Assembly (NCBI GenBank): GCA_963835585.1
Contig: CAWIGF010000003.1
Span: 1 to 64,000 of the forward strand
DNA from: UBA10107 sp963835585
GTDB taxonomy: Archaea; Nanobdellota; Nanobdellia; Woesearchaeales; UBA10107
Direction of reading: 5' to 3'
Length of the DNA: 64,000 nucleotides
Shown: piece after piece, positions 43,832-51,966 of the stretch
How positions within the stretch are numbered: position 1 is the first letter of the stretch
How the letters are laid out: every line of letters starts with the position of its first letter
Position numbers and translations under genes: made by a program
Notes under the pieces: generated by a model
Database searches by the model: none
What the model saw: only the letters and a program-made list of their open reading frames with translations
Told to the model about the DNA's origin: nothing

Positions 43832-43865
43832 AATTAAAATTTTCATTTCTTAATGACAACGACAT

Positions 43866-43874
43866 TTTATATAA
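43866..43874 (+). promoter_or_regulatory. TATA box of a 49-aa gene
   Basis: TTTATATAA centred 27 nt before the ATG at 43897 and only 12 nt before an earlier ATG at 43882, favouring the later start. Confidence 0.45.
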
Positions 43875-43896
43875 CTAAACTATGTTGGATATTTCT

Positions 43897-44046
43897 ATGA
43901 TTCTCGGAAAAAGGCAACAAGATCAGAAAAAACAAATGGACGATAAGATTATGGATTTGGTTCTGAAAAAAAATATAACATATCTTCAGGCAAAAAGAAT
44001 CATCGAGTCCAACCAGAGCTCATTAAGTGATTTTAGAATCAAGTGA
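43897..44046 (+). CDS. Small helical protein, 49 aa, unknown function
   Basis: Reads MILGKRQQDQKKQMDDKIMD and continues LVLKKNITYLQAKRIIESNQ to a TGA at 44044-44046. Charged, with two predicted helices, and a TATA box at leaderless distance. It fills the gap exactly up to the convergent nudix stop codon. Reality rests on promoter and codon pattern only. Confidence 0.45.
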   Translation: MILGKRQQDQKKQMDDKIMDLVLKKNITYLQAKRIIESNQSSLSDFRIK

Positions 44047-44532
44047 TTACTTGAATGAATTTTTCAGGCTCACATCAACACCTTTTACAACATCAAACTT
44101 GTTAATATCTTCTTTTCTAATCCATTTGTATTCGGTGTGCTCCCAATCAATTTTTATTTTCGGCTTATGATTCAATTTTACTAAAACAGGCTGTATGAAC
44201 CAAGTTTTTTCAATTTCCTCGTCCCTAAGTTTGTATGCCTTGCCAATATGGATCGTTTCTATGTCCTTTTCAGTTAGTGAAGTTTCTTCTTTGATTTCTT
44301 CTAGAACTTTGTATCTAATTGGCTTTATTTCATCCAGGTAACCAGCAATAGCGTTCCATTTTCCATGATACGTGGCAACTTTATTGCTTCGCTTGAACAA
44401 AAGAATTTCATCGTTATATGACAAAAAGACTGTAATAACAGGAGCTTCATCCGAATCGTGATAGTTTATCCTCCCGTCATCAAATTTTGGTAGCTTTTTG
44501 TTCATTTCATTGATTTTTGAAAGTATGTCCAT
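44047..44532 (-). CDS. NUDIX hydrolase
   Basis: 161 aa. NUDIX fold with VFLSYNDEILLFKRSNKVAT, KWNAIAGYLDE, and the helix of the NUDIX box as RYKVLEEIKEETSLTEKDI (REVxEExGL with the first Arg replaced by Glu). C-terminal VKLNHKPKIKIDWEHTEYKW is typical of dNTP/NDP-linked pyrophosphatases. The atypical box leaves the substrate open. Divergent from hjc. Confidence 0.8.
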   Translation of the reverse strand: MDILSKINEMNKKLPKFDDGRINYHDSDEAPVITVFLSYNDEILLFKRSNKVATYHGKWNAIAGYLDEIKPIRYKVLEEIKEETSLTEKDIETIHIGKAYKLRDEEIEKTWFIQPVLVKLNHKPKIKIDWEHTEYKWIRKEDINKFDVVKGVDVSLKNSFK

Positions 44533-44596
44533 ACTCTATTCTAGTTCCCTGGATATTAATAAATGATTCCACAGGACAACCTTGGACCCAACACTT

Positions 44597-44605
44597 TTAA
44601 ATTAA
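44597..44605 (+). promoter_or_regulatory. TATA box of hjc
   Basis: TTTAAATTA about 23-27 nt before the ATG at 44624; leaderless transcript predicted. Confidence 0.45.
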
Positions 44606-44623
44606 GCCACCTTTTGGTTTATT

Positions 44624-45019
44624 ATGAACACCAAAGCTAAGGGAACCAATGCAGAAAGAGAGTTGATCCATATGTTCTGGAAGTCAGGGTACTCCGCTCT
44701 TAGAAGTGCCGGTTCAGGAAGCATGAAATATCCTTGTCCCGATATTCTTGCAGGGAACAATATGCGGAAATTTGCCATTGAGGTGAAAATAAGTAGTAAA
44801 AACTATCAGCATCTCACAAAGGACCAGGTTGTTGATTTGCATAGATTTGCGACCCTTTTCGGTGCAGAACCTTGGATTGCGGTAAAATTCAAGGAATGGC
44901 ATTTCCTGACGCTAGAGGACATAAATCAGACCGAATCAAATTACTCAATAACCAAAGAAATAGCAGAGCGCAAGGGTTTGAGTTTCGACGAACTAATAAA
45001 CATTCATAACCTTTCTTAA
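44624..45019 (+). CDS. hjc: Holliday junction resolvase Hjc
   Basis: 131 aa. Starts NTKAKGTNAERELIHMFWKS (catalytic Glu), then GYSALRSAGSGS, CPDILAG and FAIEVKISSK (Asp and Glu-x-Lys of the PD-(D/E)XK site). It resolves four-way junctions in recombination and fork repair. Its 3' end overlaps the convergent EMC3-like gene by 27 bp. Confidence 0.93.
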   Translation: MNTKAKGTNAERELIHMFWKSGYSALRSAGSGSMKYPCPDILAGNNMRKFAIEVKISSKNYQHLTKDQVVDLHRFATLFGAEPWIAVKFKEWHFLTLEDINQTESNYSITKEIAERKGLSFDELINIHNLS

Positions 45020-45736
45020 TATAATTGAGAAAAGTAACGCAAAAATGAAGTATGTTCCAAACCAACCAAGTTTCCATCCAAGCAGATTGAATATTTTATC
45101 GTCCTTATAATTTATTTGAATCGATTTGACGATGCCATCATTTATTGTTTCAAGCTTGCTGGCGTATTGGTGATTGCTGCTTATTATGACCTCTTTTGTA
45201 TAGTTTTTATCGCCAACATTCCATTCAAACAAGTAATCTCCTTCTTTTCCGGATAATCTCCAGTCGACAGTACCATTAATGGGTTTTGTTGCATTGTCAA
45301 CAATGGTGATGTCTTTTGGAACGGTTAATTGAGCATTGCCGACATAATCATCAAATGCAACAGAGATAGTAAATTGTGTATCTGGTGCAATGGGAACGTA
45401 CGCAAGGGATGAATTTAACCATCCAAATAACAAAATAATTGGTAACAAGGTTATGAAAGTCGGCGTCAGCGAATGTGACATCATACGCATTTGTTTATCC
45501 ATCATCTCTTTCTGGACGGATAATGCCTTCGCCTGATTGCTCATGTGTTTCTTTAATTCTCCTTGAAGCTTCTTAATATCCTCTTTCAAACCTTTCATCA
45601 TAGTCTGATTGGTTGTGTACTTGTAAATAATTACAGTAAGCAAAGAAACGGCCAAGGAGATTAAAACGACAAACCAGAATGTTCCAACTAGATTTAGCAG
45701 TGGATCGAATATGGAGGCCAAAAACGAATCAAACAT
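44993..45736 (-). CDS. EMC3/TMCO1-like membrane insertase (DUF106, Oxa1 superfamily)
   Basis: 247 aa. First helix (residues 17-40), a long cytoplasmic coiled segment (LKEDIKKLQGELKKHMSNQA, QKEMMDKQMRMMSHS), then TFITLLPIILLFGWLNSSLA and a final helix (GTYFIFALLFSIILR). Between the last two helices about 100 residues form a beta-rich extracytosolic insertion (VDWRLSGKEGDYLFEWNVGD). These proteins help insert membrane proteins beside SecY. Its ATG overlaps the secY stop (TGATG), so the two are cotranslated. Confidence 0.82.
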   Translation of the reverse strand: MFDSFLASIFDPLLNLVGTFWFVVLISLAVSLLTVIIYKYTTNQTMMKGLKEDIKKLQGELKKHMSNQAKALSVQKEMMDKQMRMMSHSLTPTFITLLPIILLFGWLNSSLAYVPIAPDTQFTISVAFDDYVGNAQLTVPKDITIVDNATKPINGTVDWRLSGKEGDYLFEWNVGDKNYTKEVIISSNHQYASKLETINDGIVKSIQINYKDDKIFNLLGWKLGWFGTYFIFALLFSIILRKVMNVY

Positions 45737-47136
45737 CAATCTCCTCCCATGAATTTTCTCATTGTAGGATTCATGTCCATCATATGTTGTTTTGCGATAT
45801 CCTCGTACAATCTGTACACAATCATAACCGTTAGCAACAATCCTGTTCCATTTGTCAATGCACCTGAAATATCTGCAAATCCAGCGAGCAAGCCAACTGC
45901 AAGGGCACCCATGACAGTCAACGGCATAATATATCGGTTAAGAATAGATTCCAGTATGTGTTCATCCTTTCTAAACCCAGGTATCTGGAGTCCTGAGTTG
46001 ATTATTTGTTTTGCCTGCGAACGGGCATCCATTCCTGATGTCTGAACCCAGAAGAGCGCAAAAACAACAGCTCCTGCCATCAAAAGAATCATATGAATCA
46101 GGGAGGCAAAGTACATACTCCATCCAACTAAAAGTGTACCTTGTTTGATTATTGTCTGCACCAACTGGGGTGCGGATGTCCACAAAACAAATCCGGTCGC
46201 TGGTGTATTTCCTATGAATGTACCCAATATAGGATGGCCTGCATTTTGTAATAATCGTGCCCATAGTTGAATATTTGCGAACAAGGCAGATACCAAAATA
46301 ACAGGAATATTTGAAGTGTACATGAAATTAAGCGGCCATCGGATACCATAGCCTCTGACTCGTCCGAAACTTAACGGAAGCTCTACTTTCATGGCTTGCA
46401 CGTAAACCGCGACGCAAAATATTATGACTGTTGCCGCAACAGCCGAAAACATAAGGAATGCGGTCGTGGGATCACCGTTCATGAGGCTCTGGAATAATGC
46501 AGGGATTGCTCCCGTCATTATGTTTGGGTTGTCTGGTGAAGGTAACCAGCTGAAAGCTCGTACAAAGACACTTTTCGAAACTCCTGCCGCAATGAATAGT
46601 GACAAACCAGAACCAAGGCCCCATTTCGTACATACCTCATCCATGAACATTATTAAAATTCCGCCTATGAATAATTGCAATACGATAACAAGCTCTAGTA
46701 CAAAATAGATGGATTTCCCTTGCAAGGCTGGATTTGGAGTAAGGCCACCAAAGAATACATAGATCGCCCCTTCAAACAATATGAAAAATACAGATAATAA
46801 TTTCTGTGTTCCTTGGAATCGTCTTTTTCCTTCATGAGTTTGCAAGTCAAATTTCACAATTCCTGAGCCGTTTAACAACTGTAGAACGATGGAGGCTGTG
46901 ACAATTGGTCCTATTCCTAATGAGACAATAGAACCAAATTCGGCTCCGAGAATCACTGAAAGCAATTCAAATGTTTGGAGTGCGTTCTGTCCCATACCAT
47001 ATAAGGGAATTACTTGAAGAACAAAAAAAGTCACGAGAATGATTAACGTCCAGATAAGTTTCGTCTTGAATGTTAATCGCTCCTGTGGTTTTGAAACCTC
47101 AGGTAAATTGTCCAGTAATGTGTCGTAAAAAGACAT
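45736..47136 (-). CDS. secY: Protein translocase subunit SecY
   Basis: 466 aa with ten membrane helices. LYGMGQNALQTFELLSVILG, SIVSLGIGPIVTASIVLQLL (plug region), GIRWPLNFMYTSNIPVILVS and VFALFWVQTSGMDARSQAKQ match archaeal SecY/Sec61-alpha. It forms the protein-conducting channel. Second to last gene of the ribosomal operon, 11 bp after rpl15. Confidence 0.96.
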   Translation of the reverse strand: MSFYDTLLDNLPEVSKPQERLTFKTKLIWTLIILVTFFVLQVIPLYGMGQNALQTFELLSVILGAEFGSIVSLGIGPIVTASIVLQLLNGSGIVKFDLQTHEGKRRFQGTQKLLSVFFILFEGAIYVFFGGLTPNPALQGKSIYFVLELVIVLQLFIGGILIMFMDEVCTKWGLGSGLSLFIAAGVSKSVFVRAFSWLPSPDNPNIMTGAIPALFQSLMNGDPTTAFLMFSAVAATVIIFCVAVYVQAMKVELPLSFGRVRGYGIRWPLNFMYTSNIPVILVSALFANIQLWARLLQNAGHPILGTFIGNTPATGFVLWTSAPQLVQTIIKQGTLLVGWSMYFASLIHMILLMAGAVVFALFWVQTSGMDARSQAKQIINSGLQIPGFRKDEHILESILNRYIMPLTVMGALAVGLLAGFADISGALTNGTGLLLTVMIVYRLYEDIAKQHMMDMNPTMRKFMGGD

Positions 47137-47147
47137 TGTCTCCTTTT

Positions 47148-47585
47148 TTATTCTTTTTTATTTGGCAGGTTAACCTTACCGCCCTTTTGGGTAACTTTGC
47201 CAATGGCCTTTTCCGTTGCAGATGCAACGGTTATGTTCATAGGATGCTTAACGGGCCCTTTGCTTAAAAGTTTTGTGTATCCAAGTGAATCTAAATTGAC
47301 ATCATATATGGTTCCTTTTTTTCCAAACTTATTATGATCAATCATTAGGCTTATGTCGCCAATGTTTATGGCATTTGTTTTTACTGTACTTCTTGAAATG
47401 AATCCGTGTTTGCTTGTTCTCCCTTCGCCCCAAAACATAGGTTTTTTCTGGTCAGCTCGCTTACCGGAACCTGCCCGGCCTCTTCCGCCTCTGCTTCCTG
47501 CTTTTCGGTGGTGTTTTTTCTCACCCCATCCATGACTGCTTCCCGCTCGCTGTCTCGATTTCTTTGTTCGTTTTCGTGATGCCAT
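47148..47585 (-). CDS. rpl15: Ribosomal protein L15
   Basis: 145 aa. Gly/Arg-rich N-terminus (HGWGEKKHHRKAGSRGGRGR) that threads into the rRNA, then the globular domain (VDLNSLGY-type VNLDSLGYTKLLSKGPVKHP). Binds 23S rRNA late in assembly. Spacing of 1 bp to rpl30 and 11 bp to secY. Confidence 0.95.
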   Translation of the reverse strand: MASRKRTKKSRQRAGSSHGWGEKKHHRKAGSRGGRGRAGSGKRADQKKPMFWGEGRTSKHGFISRSTVKTNAINIGDISLMIDHNKFGKKGTIYDVNLDSLGYTKLLSKGPVKHPMNITVASATEKAIGKVTQKGGKVNLPNKKE

Positions 47586-47586
47586 A

Positions 47587-47949
47587 TTAAATCATCCTTT
47601 TTATCAAGTCATTGATTGCAGATCCTCTGTTTCCAAGGGCACCGCCGTTGATGAATGCGCATTTGATTCCTTTTCTTCCATAGCCTTTTCGCGGGCTGTT
47701 CAAATTGTAGTATTTTGACTCGCCTTTCTTTTCCTTGAGAAGCTTCAATGTTTCATCATTAATTTCCCCGTACGTAACATAATTCTTTACTTTGGTTATC
47801 ATACCCACATTACTTGGTGTTGCCGTAAGTATGACACAGACGTTTCTCCTATGTATATTTAGCATCCTGAGTGTATCTTTTAGTGTATTATCCACTCCTT
47901 GCAATCCTCGAACGAGAATTACTGCTATTTGTTTTTTATCTTCTTTCAT
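47587..47949 (-). CDS. rpl30: Ribosomal protein L30
   Basis: 120 aa, shorter than the usual archaeal 150. Core IAVILVRGLQGVDNTLKDTL and TPSNVGMITKVKNYVTYGEI, then LNSPRKGYGRKGIKCAFING. Overlaps rps5 by 4 bp. Confidence 0.93.
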   Translation of the reverse strand: MKEDKKQIAVILVRGLQGVDNTLKDTLRMLNIHRRNVCVILTATPSNVGMITKVKNYVTYGEINDETLKLLKEKKGESKYYNLNSPRKGYGRKGIKCAFINGGALGNRGSAINDLIKRMI

Positions 47950-48737
47950 TGTCTTGTCCGATCTCCATCAATCAATCCTAAATTTGATATGTATTTCTCT
48001 TGTACCTTGGTCTGGACTAATTTTTTAAGTGCAATTTCCAGCGCCTTGATGAGATTTATTTTATTTCGCGTTTGTCCGTATCCCTTCGCCCAGATATCCT
48101 TTATTCCGGCTATTTCAAGTATCTTTTGGCATTCCTTTTCTATCTTCAATCCAGTTCCTTTTGGAGCTGGTCGTAATACAATTTCGCATGAACCACATTT
48201 TCCTTCGACCTGATATGGGATGCTATGTGGAGTGTGGCAGTTACATTGCCATGAACCACATCCCCTTCTGATTCGTATTAGATTTAATTTTGCATTTCGT
48301 AATGCTTTTTCTCGTGCAGGCACAGTTTCCTTTGTCTTCCCATATCCAAGGCCTACAAACCCTTTTTTATTTCCGATTACAGCATATGTTGCGAATTTTG
48401 GCTTATTACCTTCGTTTGTCTTTTTCTGAGTCTGTCTGAATGCCTTTCGTGAACCGCCGCCAAATTTACCTTTTGATTGCCCGATGTTCAGTAAATCAGA
48501 TGATGGGTTGTCGAGCAGCGCATCAACAATCTGTGATTCCTTTATTCTAAATCCTTTATCGAATATAACGTTCAAATCAGAAATTTCCCCGCTCTTTACC
48601 TTTCTTCCTAATTCTGTAATTGGTTTCCACGTGTCAATTTCTTCTTTTACTTTCTCTATCTTCGCTTCGTCGATAGGTTCAACAACTTCTACGACTTCTT
48701 CCGTTGGTGTCTCTTTTGCTGGTTCTTCTTCCGTCAT
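47946..48737 (-). CDS. rps5: Ribosomal protein S5
   Basis: 263 aa. Acidic N-terminal extension (EEEPAKETPTEEVVEVVEPI) of about 30 residues, then the double-stranded-RNA-binding fold (KFATYAVIGNKKGFVGLGYG) and the C-terminal half (VLRPAPKGTGLKIEKECQKI). A CNCH-type cluster (RRGCGSWQCNCHTPHSIPYQ) is typical of archaeal S5. Involved in decoding fidelity. Confidence 0.95.
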   Translation of the reverse strand: MTEEEPAKETPTEEVVEVVEPIDEAKIEKVKEEIDTWKPITELGRKVKSGEISDLNVIFDKGFRIKESQIVDALLDNPSSDLLNIGQSKGKFGGGSRKAFRQTQKKTNEGNKPKFATYAVIGNKKGFVGLGYGKTKETVPAREKALRNAKLNLIRIRRGCGSWQCNCHTPHSIPYQVEGKCGSCEIVLRPAPKGTGLKIEKECQKILEIAGIKDIWAKGYGQTRNKINLIKALEIALKKLVQTKVQEKYISNLGLIDGDRTRQ

Positions 48738-49246
48738 TTTTTACCTTTCATTTTTGTTAAAACTTCATCGAAATTCTTTTCTATGTTTGTTTTTCTATAC
48801 GCAGAGATATGTTTGCCACGTATTCTGTCCTCTTTTGGTATTACAACAGGGTCATGTGGAACATCAAGTCCTGCATCGACTGCTCCTTTGAGTGTTGCAT
48901 ATATTTTTGAGCCTTTGATTGGCTGATACAATCCAAGATCAAGCATAGCTTTTTCTGTTTTTTTCTCTTTCGCTTTGATTCCAATTAAAAATCCAACAAG
49001 GTAGGCTGCGGGTATGTTACTTCCTGATCCGGTCCATCCTAGTTTTCTGAGTTCATTTGATGTGGCAGCGGCGATAACTCTGTCCCCTTTCGGCTCGTAT
49101 AAAACTATTTGTGCAATGATGTTCTTTAGTGATTTTCTGATGACCAGTCTAGGCATTCCTGAGGTCAAATACGCAATTCTCTTTTTGTAATTGGTCTTGC
49201 TGGTTCTCTTTCTCTTAAATGGTATTACTTGTCGTTTATTTTTCAT
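48734..49246 (-). CDS. rpl18: Ribosomal protein L18
   Basis: 170 aa. TNYKKRIAYLTSGMPRLVIR, QIVLYEPKGDRVIAAATSNE, GSGSNIPAAYLVGFLIGIKA and LDVPHDPVVIPKEDRIRGKH match archaeal L18, which binds 5S rRNA. Overlaps rpl19e by 11 bp and rps5 by 4 bp. Confidence 0.95.
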   Translation of the reverse strand: MKNKRQVIPFKRKRTSKTNYKKRIAYLTSGMPRLVIRKSLKNIIAQIVLYEPKGDRVIAAATSNELRKLGWTGSGSNIPAAYLVGFLIGIKAKEKKTEKAMLDLGLYQPIKGSKIYATLKGAVDAGLDVPHDPVVIPKEDRIRGKHISAYRKTNIEKNFDEVLTKMKGKK

Positions 49247-49700
49247 TTTTACTCTGTGATTTCAATATATCTTTTTCTTCTAGATATAGCACAATGTGCC
49301 TCTTACTTCTGAAAAATCCACCCTTTATCTTGCGGTATAAATCACGATATATTTCATTGCTGATTTTGTTTGTTTTTTTCAACAAAACGATAAATCGTCT
49401 TTGCAAACGAACTTTATTCATCCACTCTTGCTTTGATGTTTCTCCTCTTGCGCCTGCTTTTCCTTTTCGTGAACCGTGGCCCTTTAAGCGTCCCTTTGAT
49501 TTTTGTCCTTTTCGCTTATTTGCTCTTCCTCGTGAAACTCCAGTCTTCTGTAGTTGGATGATTGCTCCATTGCTAATTAGTCGTTTGATGTCCGAACTAG
49601 TTATTGCTTCCTTTATTTCATCCAATTTGTTTTGGTCAAATACAACTCGTTTTGGAGAGCATCTGAGGATCTGCGCTGCTAGTCGTCTTTGTAGTTTCAT
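49236..49700 (-). CDS. rpl19e: Ribosomal protein L19e
   Basis: 154 aa. KLQRRLAAQILRCSPKRVVF and RRGRANKRKGQKSK-type basic helix (GVSRGRANKRKGQKSKGRLK) followed by a long C-terminal helix. Found only in archaea and eukaryotes. Overlaps both neighbours. Confidence 0.95.
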   Translation of the reverse strand: MKLQRRLAAQILRCSPKRVVFDQNKLDEIKEAITSSDIKRLISNGAIIQLQKTGVSRGRANKRKGQKSKGRLKGHGSRKGKAGARGETSKQEWMNKVRLQRRFIVLLKKTNKISNEIYRDLYRKIKGGFFRSKRHIVLYLEEKDILKSQSKNEK

Positions 49701-50260
49701 TTTTGGGCCTTTGTTAATATTTTATCTTTTTCTTTCTTTTCCTGAGCTTCCTTTTCTTCAGGAGTCATTTCCTTTTCTTTCTTTTCTTCTTTTTTAGGTT
49801 TCTTCTGTTGCTTTTTGGTTTTTCTTGCTTCTCGTTCAGCTTTTTCAAGCTTCATCTTTTCGGTAATTATTTGTGTGTAATTGTCCTTTAAATTCAGTAT
49901 TTTAATCCCTTGTTTATTTAATTCTGAAATGAGTTCAAGTCTCTTTCTTGTGCCTGTGTCTTTTCCAATTATCGCACCATCGGTTCCCTTATTAAGATAT
50001 TGGATATCTTTAATTGAGTGAATGAGTACTGGCCTCAATCCAGTTGCCAAGTGCAGTCCTCGAACGGCAACTTGTGTTCTGAATCCAGGCATAATGACAC
50101 GTCGATGTCCAGCCTTCCTGTTCCTCATCTTGTTATGAATTCCTCGAGGTTTTCTCCATTCGGAAGTTATTCTGATTCTCTTTCTGAACCCATCTCTATG
50201 GAAATGAGGTCGCTTCTTGTTCATGATTTTCTTTCGTTCCATCAATTTTTTATCTGCCAT
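49697..50260 (-). CDS. rpl32e: Ribosomal protein L32e
   Basis: 187 aa from MADKKLMERKKIMNKKRPHF. Core: WRKPRGIHNKMRNRKAGHRR, PGFRTQVAVRGLHLATGLRP. The last 70 residues are a Lys/Glu-rich extension (EKAEREARKTKKQQKKPKKE) not found in most archaeal L32e. ATG 50260 follows the rpl6 stop by one base. Confidence 0.94.
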   Translation of the reverse strand: MADKKLMERKKIMNKKRPHFHRDGFRKRIRITSEWRKPRGIHNKMRNRKAGHRRVIMPGFRTQVAVRGLHLATGLRPVLIHSIKDIQYLNKGTDGAIIGKDTGTRKRLELISELNKQGIKILNLKDNYTQIITEKMKLEKAEREARKTKKQQKKPKKEEKKEKEMTPEEKEAQEKKEKDKILTKAQK

Positions 50261-50261
50261 G

Positions 50262-50807
50262 TTAGATTGCCTTTCCATTTCTTTCTATTAAAAAAATTCC
50301 ATCTTGGAAAACTCGCCTATCTCTATTTGTTATCCTGCATACCTGTTCTATGCAGGATGCTGCCTGACCAACCCGTTCTACATCAGGACCGGTAATTGTT
50401 ATTTTATCGCCTTGTATTTTTACAGTGACTTCTTTTGGGAGATTTGTCTTTCGCGGGACTTTTTCTCCAAAGTAGTTCTTGACTATGAATGTGGTCCCTT
50501 CAGTGCTGACTTGCATCGGGAAGTGACTTGAGCATATTTTTAGTTTGTATTCATTATTGTTTTTGACACCGTCGATTATATTTCTAATCTGGGCCCGCGT
50601 TGTCGCAATTGAGCGTTTATGATTTTTTGTGGCATTCTTAGCTGATATAAGCACCTTGCTCCCTTCAATAACAACTAAAATTTTTGGATCGTTCAATGCT
50701 CTTGAAACCTCTCCGTGAGGTCCCTTTGCTGTTATTTTTTTCTTGTCGCAAGTAACTGTTACTCCCTCTAAGATGTTCACTGTTTGTTTCAGTTCAGCGA
50801 GTTTCAT
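50262..50807 (-). CDS. rpl6: Ribosomal protein L6
   Basis: 181 aa, two-domain fold: VTVTCDKKKITAKGPHGEVS, then THFPMQ-like HFPMQVSTEGTTFIVKNYFG and GPDVERVGQAASCIEQ. It binds near the sarcin-ricin loop. Separated from rps8 by 1 bp. Confidence 0.95.
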   Translation of the reverse strand: MKLAELKQTVNILEGVTVTCDKKKITAKGPHGEVSRALNDPKILVVIEGSKVLISAKNATKNHKRSIATTRAQIRNIIDGVKNNNEYKLKICSSHFPMQVSTEGTTFIVKNYFGEKVPRKTNLPKEVTVKIQGDKITITGPDVERVGQAASCIEQVCRITNRDRRVFQDGIFLIERNGKAI

Positions 50808-50808
50808 A

Positions 50809-51201
50809 TTAATAGCAATAAGCTAAAAGCTTACCTCCTAGTTTCTTCTCTTTGGCTTCTATGTGAGTCATAATTCCTTTATTTGTTGTAACGACAATTA
50901 TTCCAAAGTCTTTTGCAGGCAAAAATCGTTTCTCAAACTTTTCATACTCATCAAGTGTGACAGAGAATCGTGGTTTGATTGCACCACATTTGTTGATTTT
51001 CCCCATTAAATTGACAATAAGTCTATTTCCCTTGCTGTCTTTAATTTCCTTGAATTCACCTATATAGCCATTTTTATTCATAACAGAGAGAACCTCCCTG
51101 ATTATTTTTGAAGTGGGATATATTGTCGCTTCAGTTCTGCTAATTTTCTCACTATTGTAAATACCCGATAGTGCCGCTGATAGTGTGTCGTTCATTACCA
51201 T
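50809..51201 (-). CDS. rps8: Ribosomal protein S8
   Basis: 130 aa. NDTLSAALSGIYNSEKISRT, IGEFKEIKDSKGNRLIVNLM, PAKDFGIIVVTTNKGIMTHI. Binds helix 21 of 16S rRNA. An AAGGAG site 6 nt before ATG 51201 supports that start over the Met two codons later. Confidence 0.95.
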   Translation of the reverse strand: MVMNDTLSAALSGIYNSEKISRTEATIYPTSKIIREVLSVMNKNGYIGEFKEIKDSKGNRLIVNLMGKINKCGAIKPRFSVTLDEYEKFEKRFLPAKDFGIIVVTTNKGIMTHIEAKEKKLGGKLLAYCY

Positions 51202-51211
51202 TTTCTTCTCC

Positions 51212-51442
51212 TTAATTGAATTTTTTGAAACCTAGTTTCTGAGCATAATCTCTGAAGCAATATCTGCATAAGCTAAGCCCGTATTTCCCAACGTGGCCAC
51301 CAACACGCAGACATACACTGCATTTATTGGTTGCGGCTCCGCACTTTCTTGCTTTTGGAACATTGTGCTTGTTGTACTTTTTGATTTTCCCTGGTTTTCC
51401 TTTGATTACTTTAAGTATATTCCTATAGTCACTTACTGTCAT
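51212..51442 (-). CDS. rps14: Ribosomal protein S14 (zinc type, N-terminally extended)
   Basis: 76 aa. C-terminal part is standard: KCSVCLRVGGHVGKYGLSLC and RYCFRDYAQKLGFKKFN with the four zinc Cys. The first 25-30 residues (MTVSDYRNILKVIKGKPGKI) extend beyond the usual 50-55 aa archaeal protein. Start overlaps rpl5 stop by 4 bp, so the extension is probably real. Confidence 0.93.
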   Translation of the reverse strand: MTVSDYRNILKVIKGKPGKIKKYNKHNVPKARKCGAATNKCSVCLRVGGHVGKYGLSLCRYCFRDYAQKLGFKKFN

Positions 51443-51966
51443 TCTTCTTCACCCACACTGACTTTGAATTGGTTTCTCATGAAATCAATTGCGTCCTGTT
51501 TTGTTATCTTATGCTTCGCAGGTATTTTTTTCTGCTGTAATTTTCTTCGTTTGATCCTAAATCCGTGTCTCTCAAGTGTTACGCAAACCTCCAACCCTAT
51601 AATTCCAATCTCAGGATCATATTTTATTGATGGAACATCAATATATTCATGAATTCCAAATGCAACGTTGCCATTTTCGTCAAACTGACTATTTTTCAGT
51701 ACGTTGTTTTTTGCGACTAGCAAACGTGAAAGTACTTCTTTTGCCAGTTCTTTCCTTAAAGTAACTTTGCAACCAATTGGAAGGCCAGGTCGCAATCCCC
51801 ATCCCGGGATTCTTTTTTGAGTTACTGTTTTCACAGGTTCTATTCCTGTTATGATCTTGAGTAATTTGACTCCCTTATCAAGCAGAGCAGTATTTTTACC
51901 AGCGCCTATATTAAGAGTTACTTTCTCTATCCGTATATTTCTTGATGTATTTTGGTCCATATTCAT
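51439..51966 (-). CDS. rpl5: Ribosomal protein L5
   Basis: 175 aa. RIEKVTLNIGAGKNTALLDK, PVKTVTQKRIPGWGLRPGLP, IGCKVTLR and EIGIIGLEVCVTLERHGFRI. Binds 5S rRNA and the P-site tRNA. Overlaps rps4e and rps14 by 4 bp each. Confidence 0.95.
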   Translation of the reverse strand: MNMDQNTSRNIRIEKVTLNIGAGKNTALLDKGVKLLKIITGIEPVKTVTQKRIPGWGLRPGLPIGCKVTLRKELAKEVLSRLLVAKNNVLKNSQFDENGNVAFGIHEYIDVPSIKYDPEIGIIGLEVCVTLERHGFRIKRRKLQQKKIPAKHKITKQDAIDFMRNQFKVSVGEEE

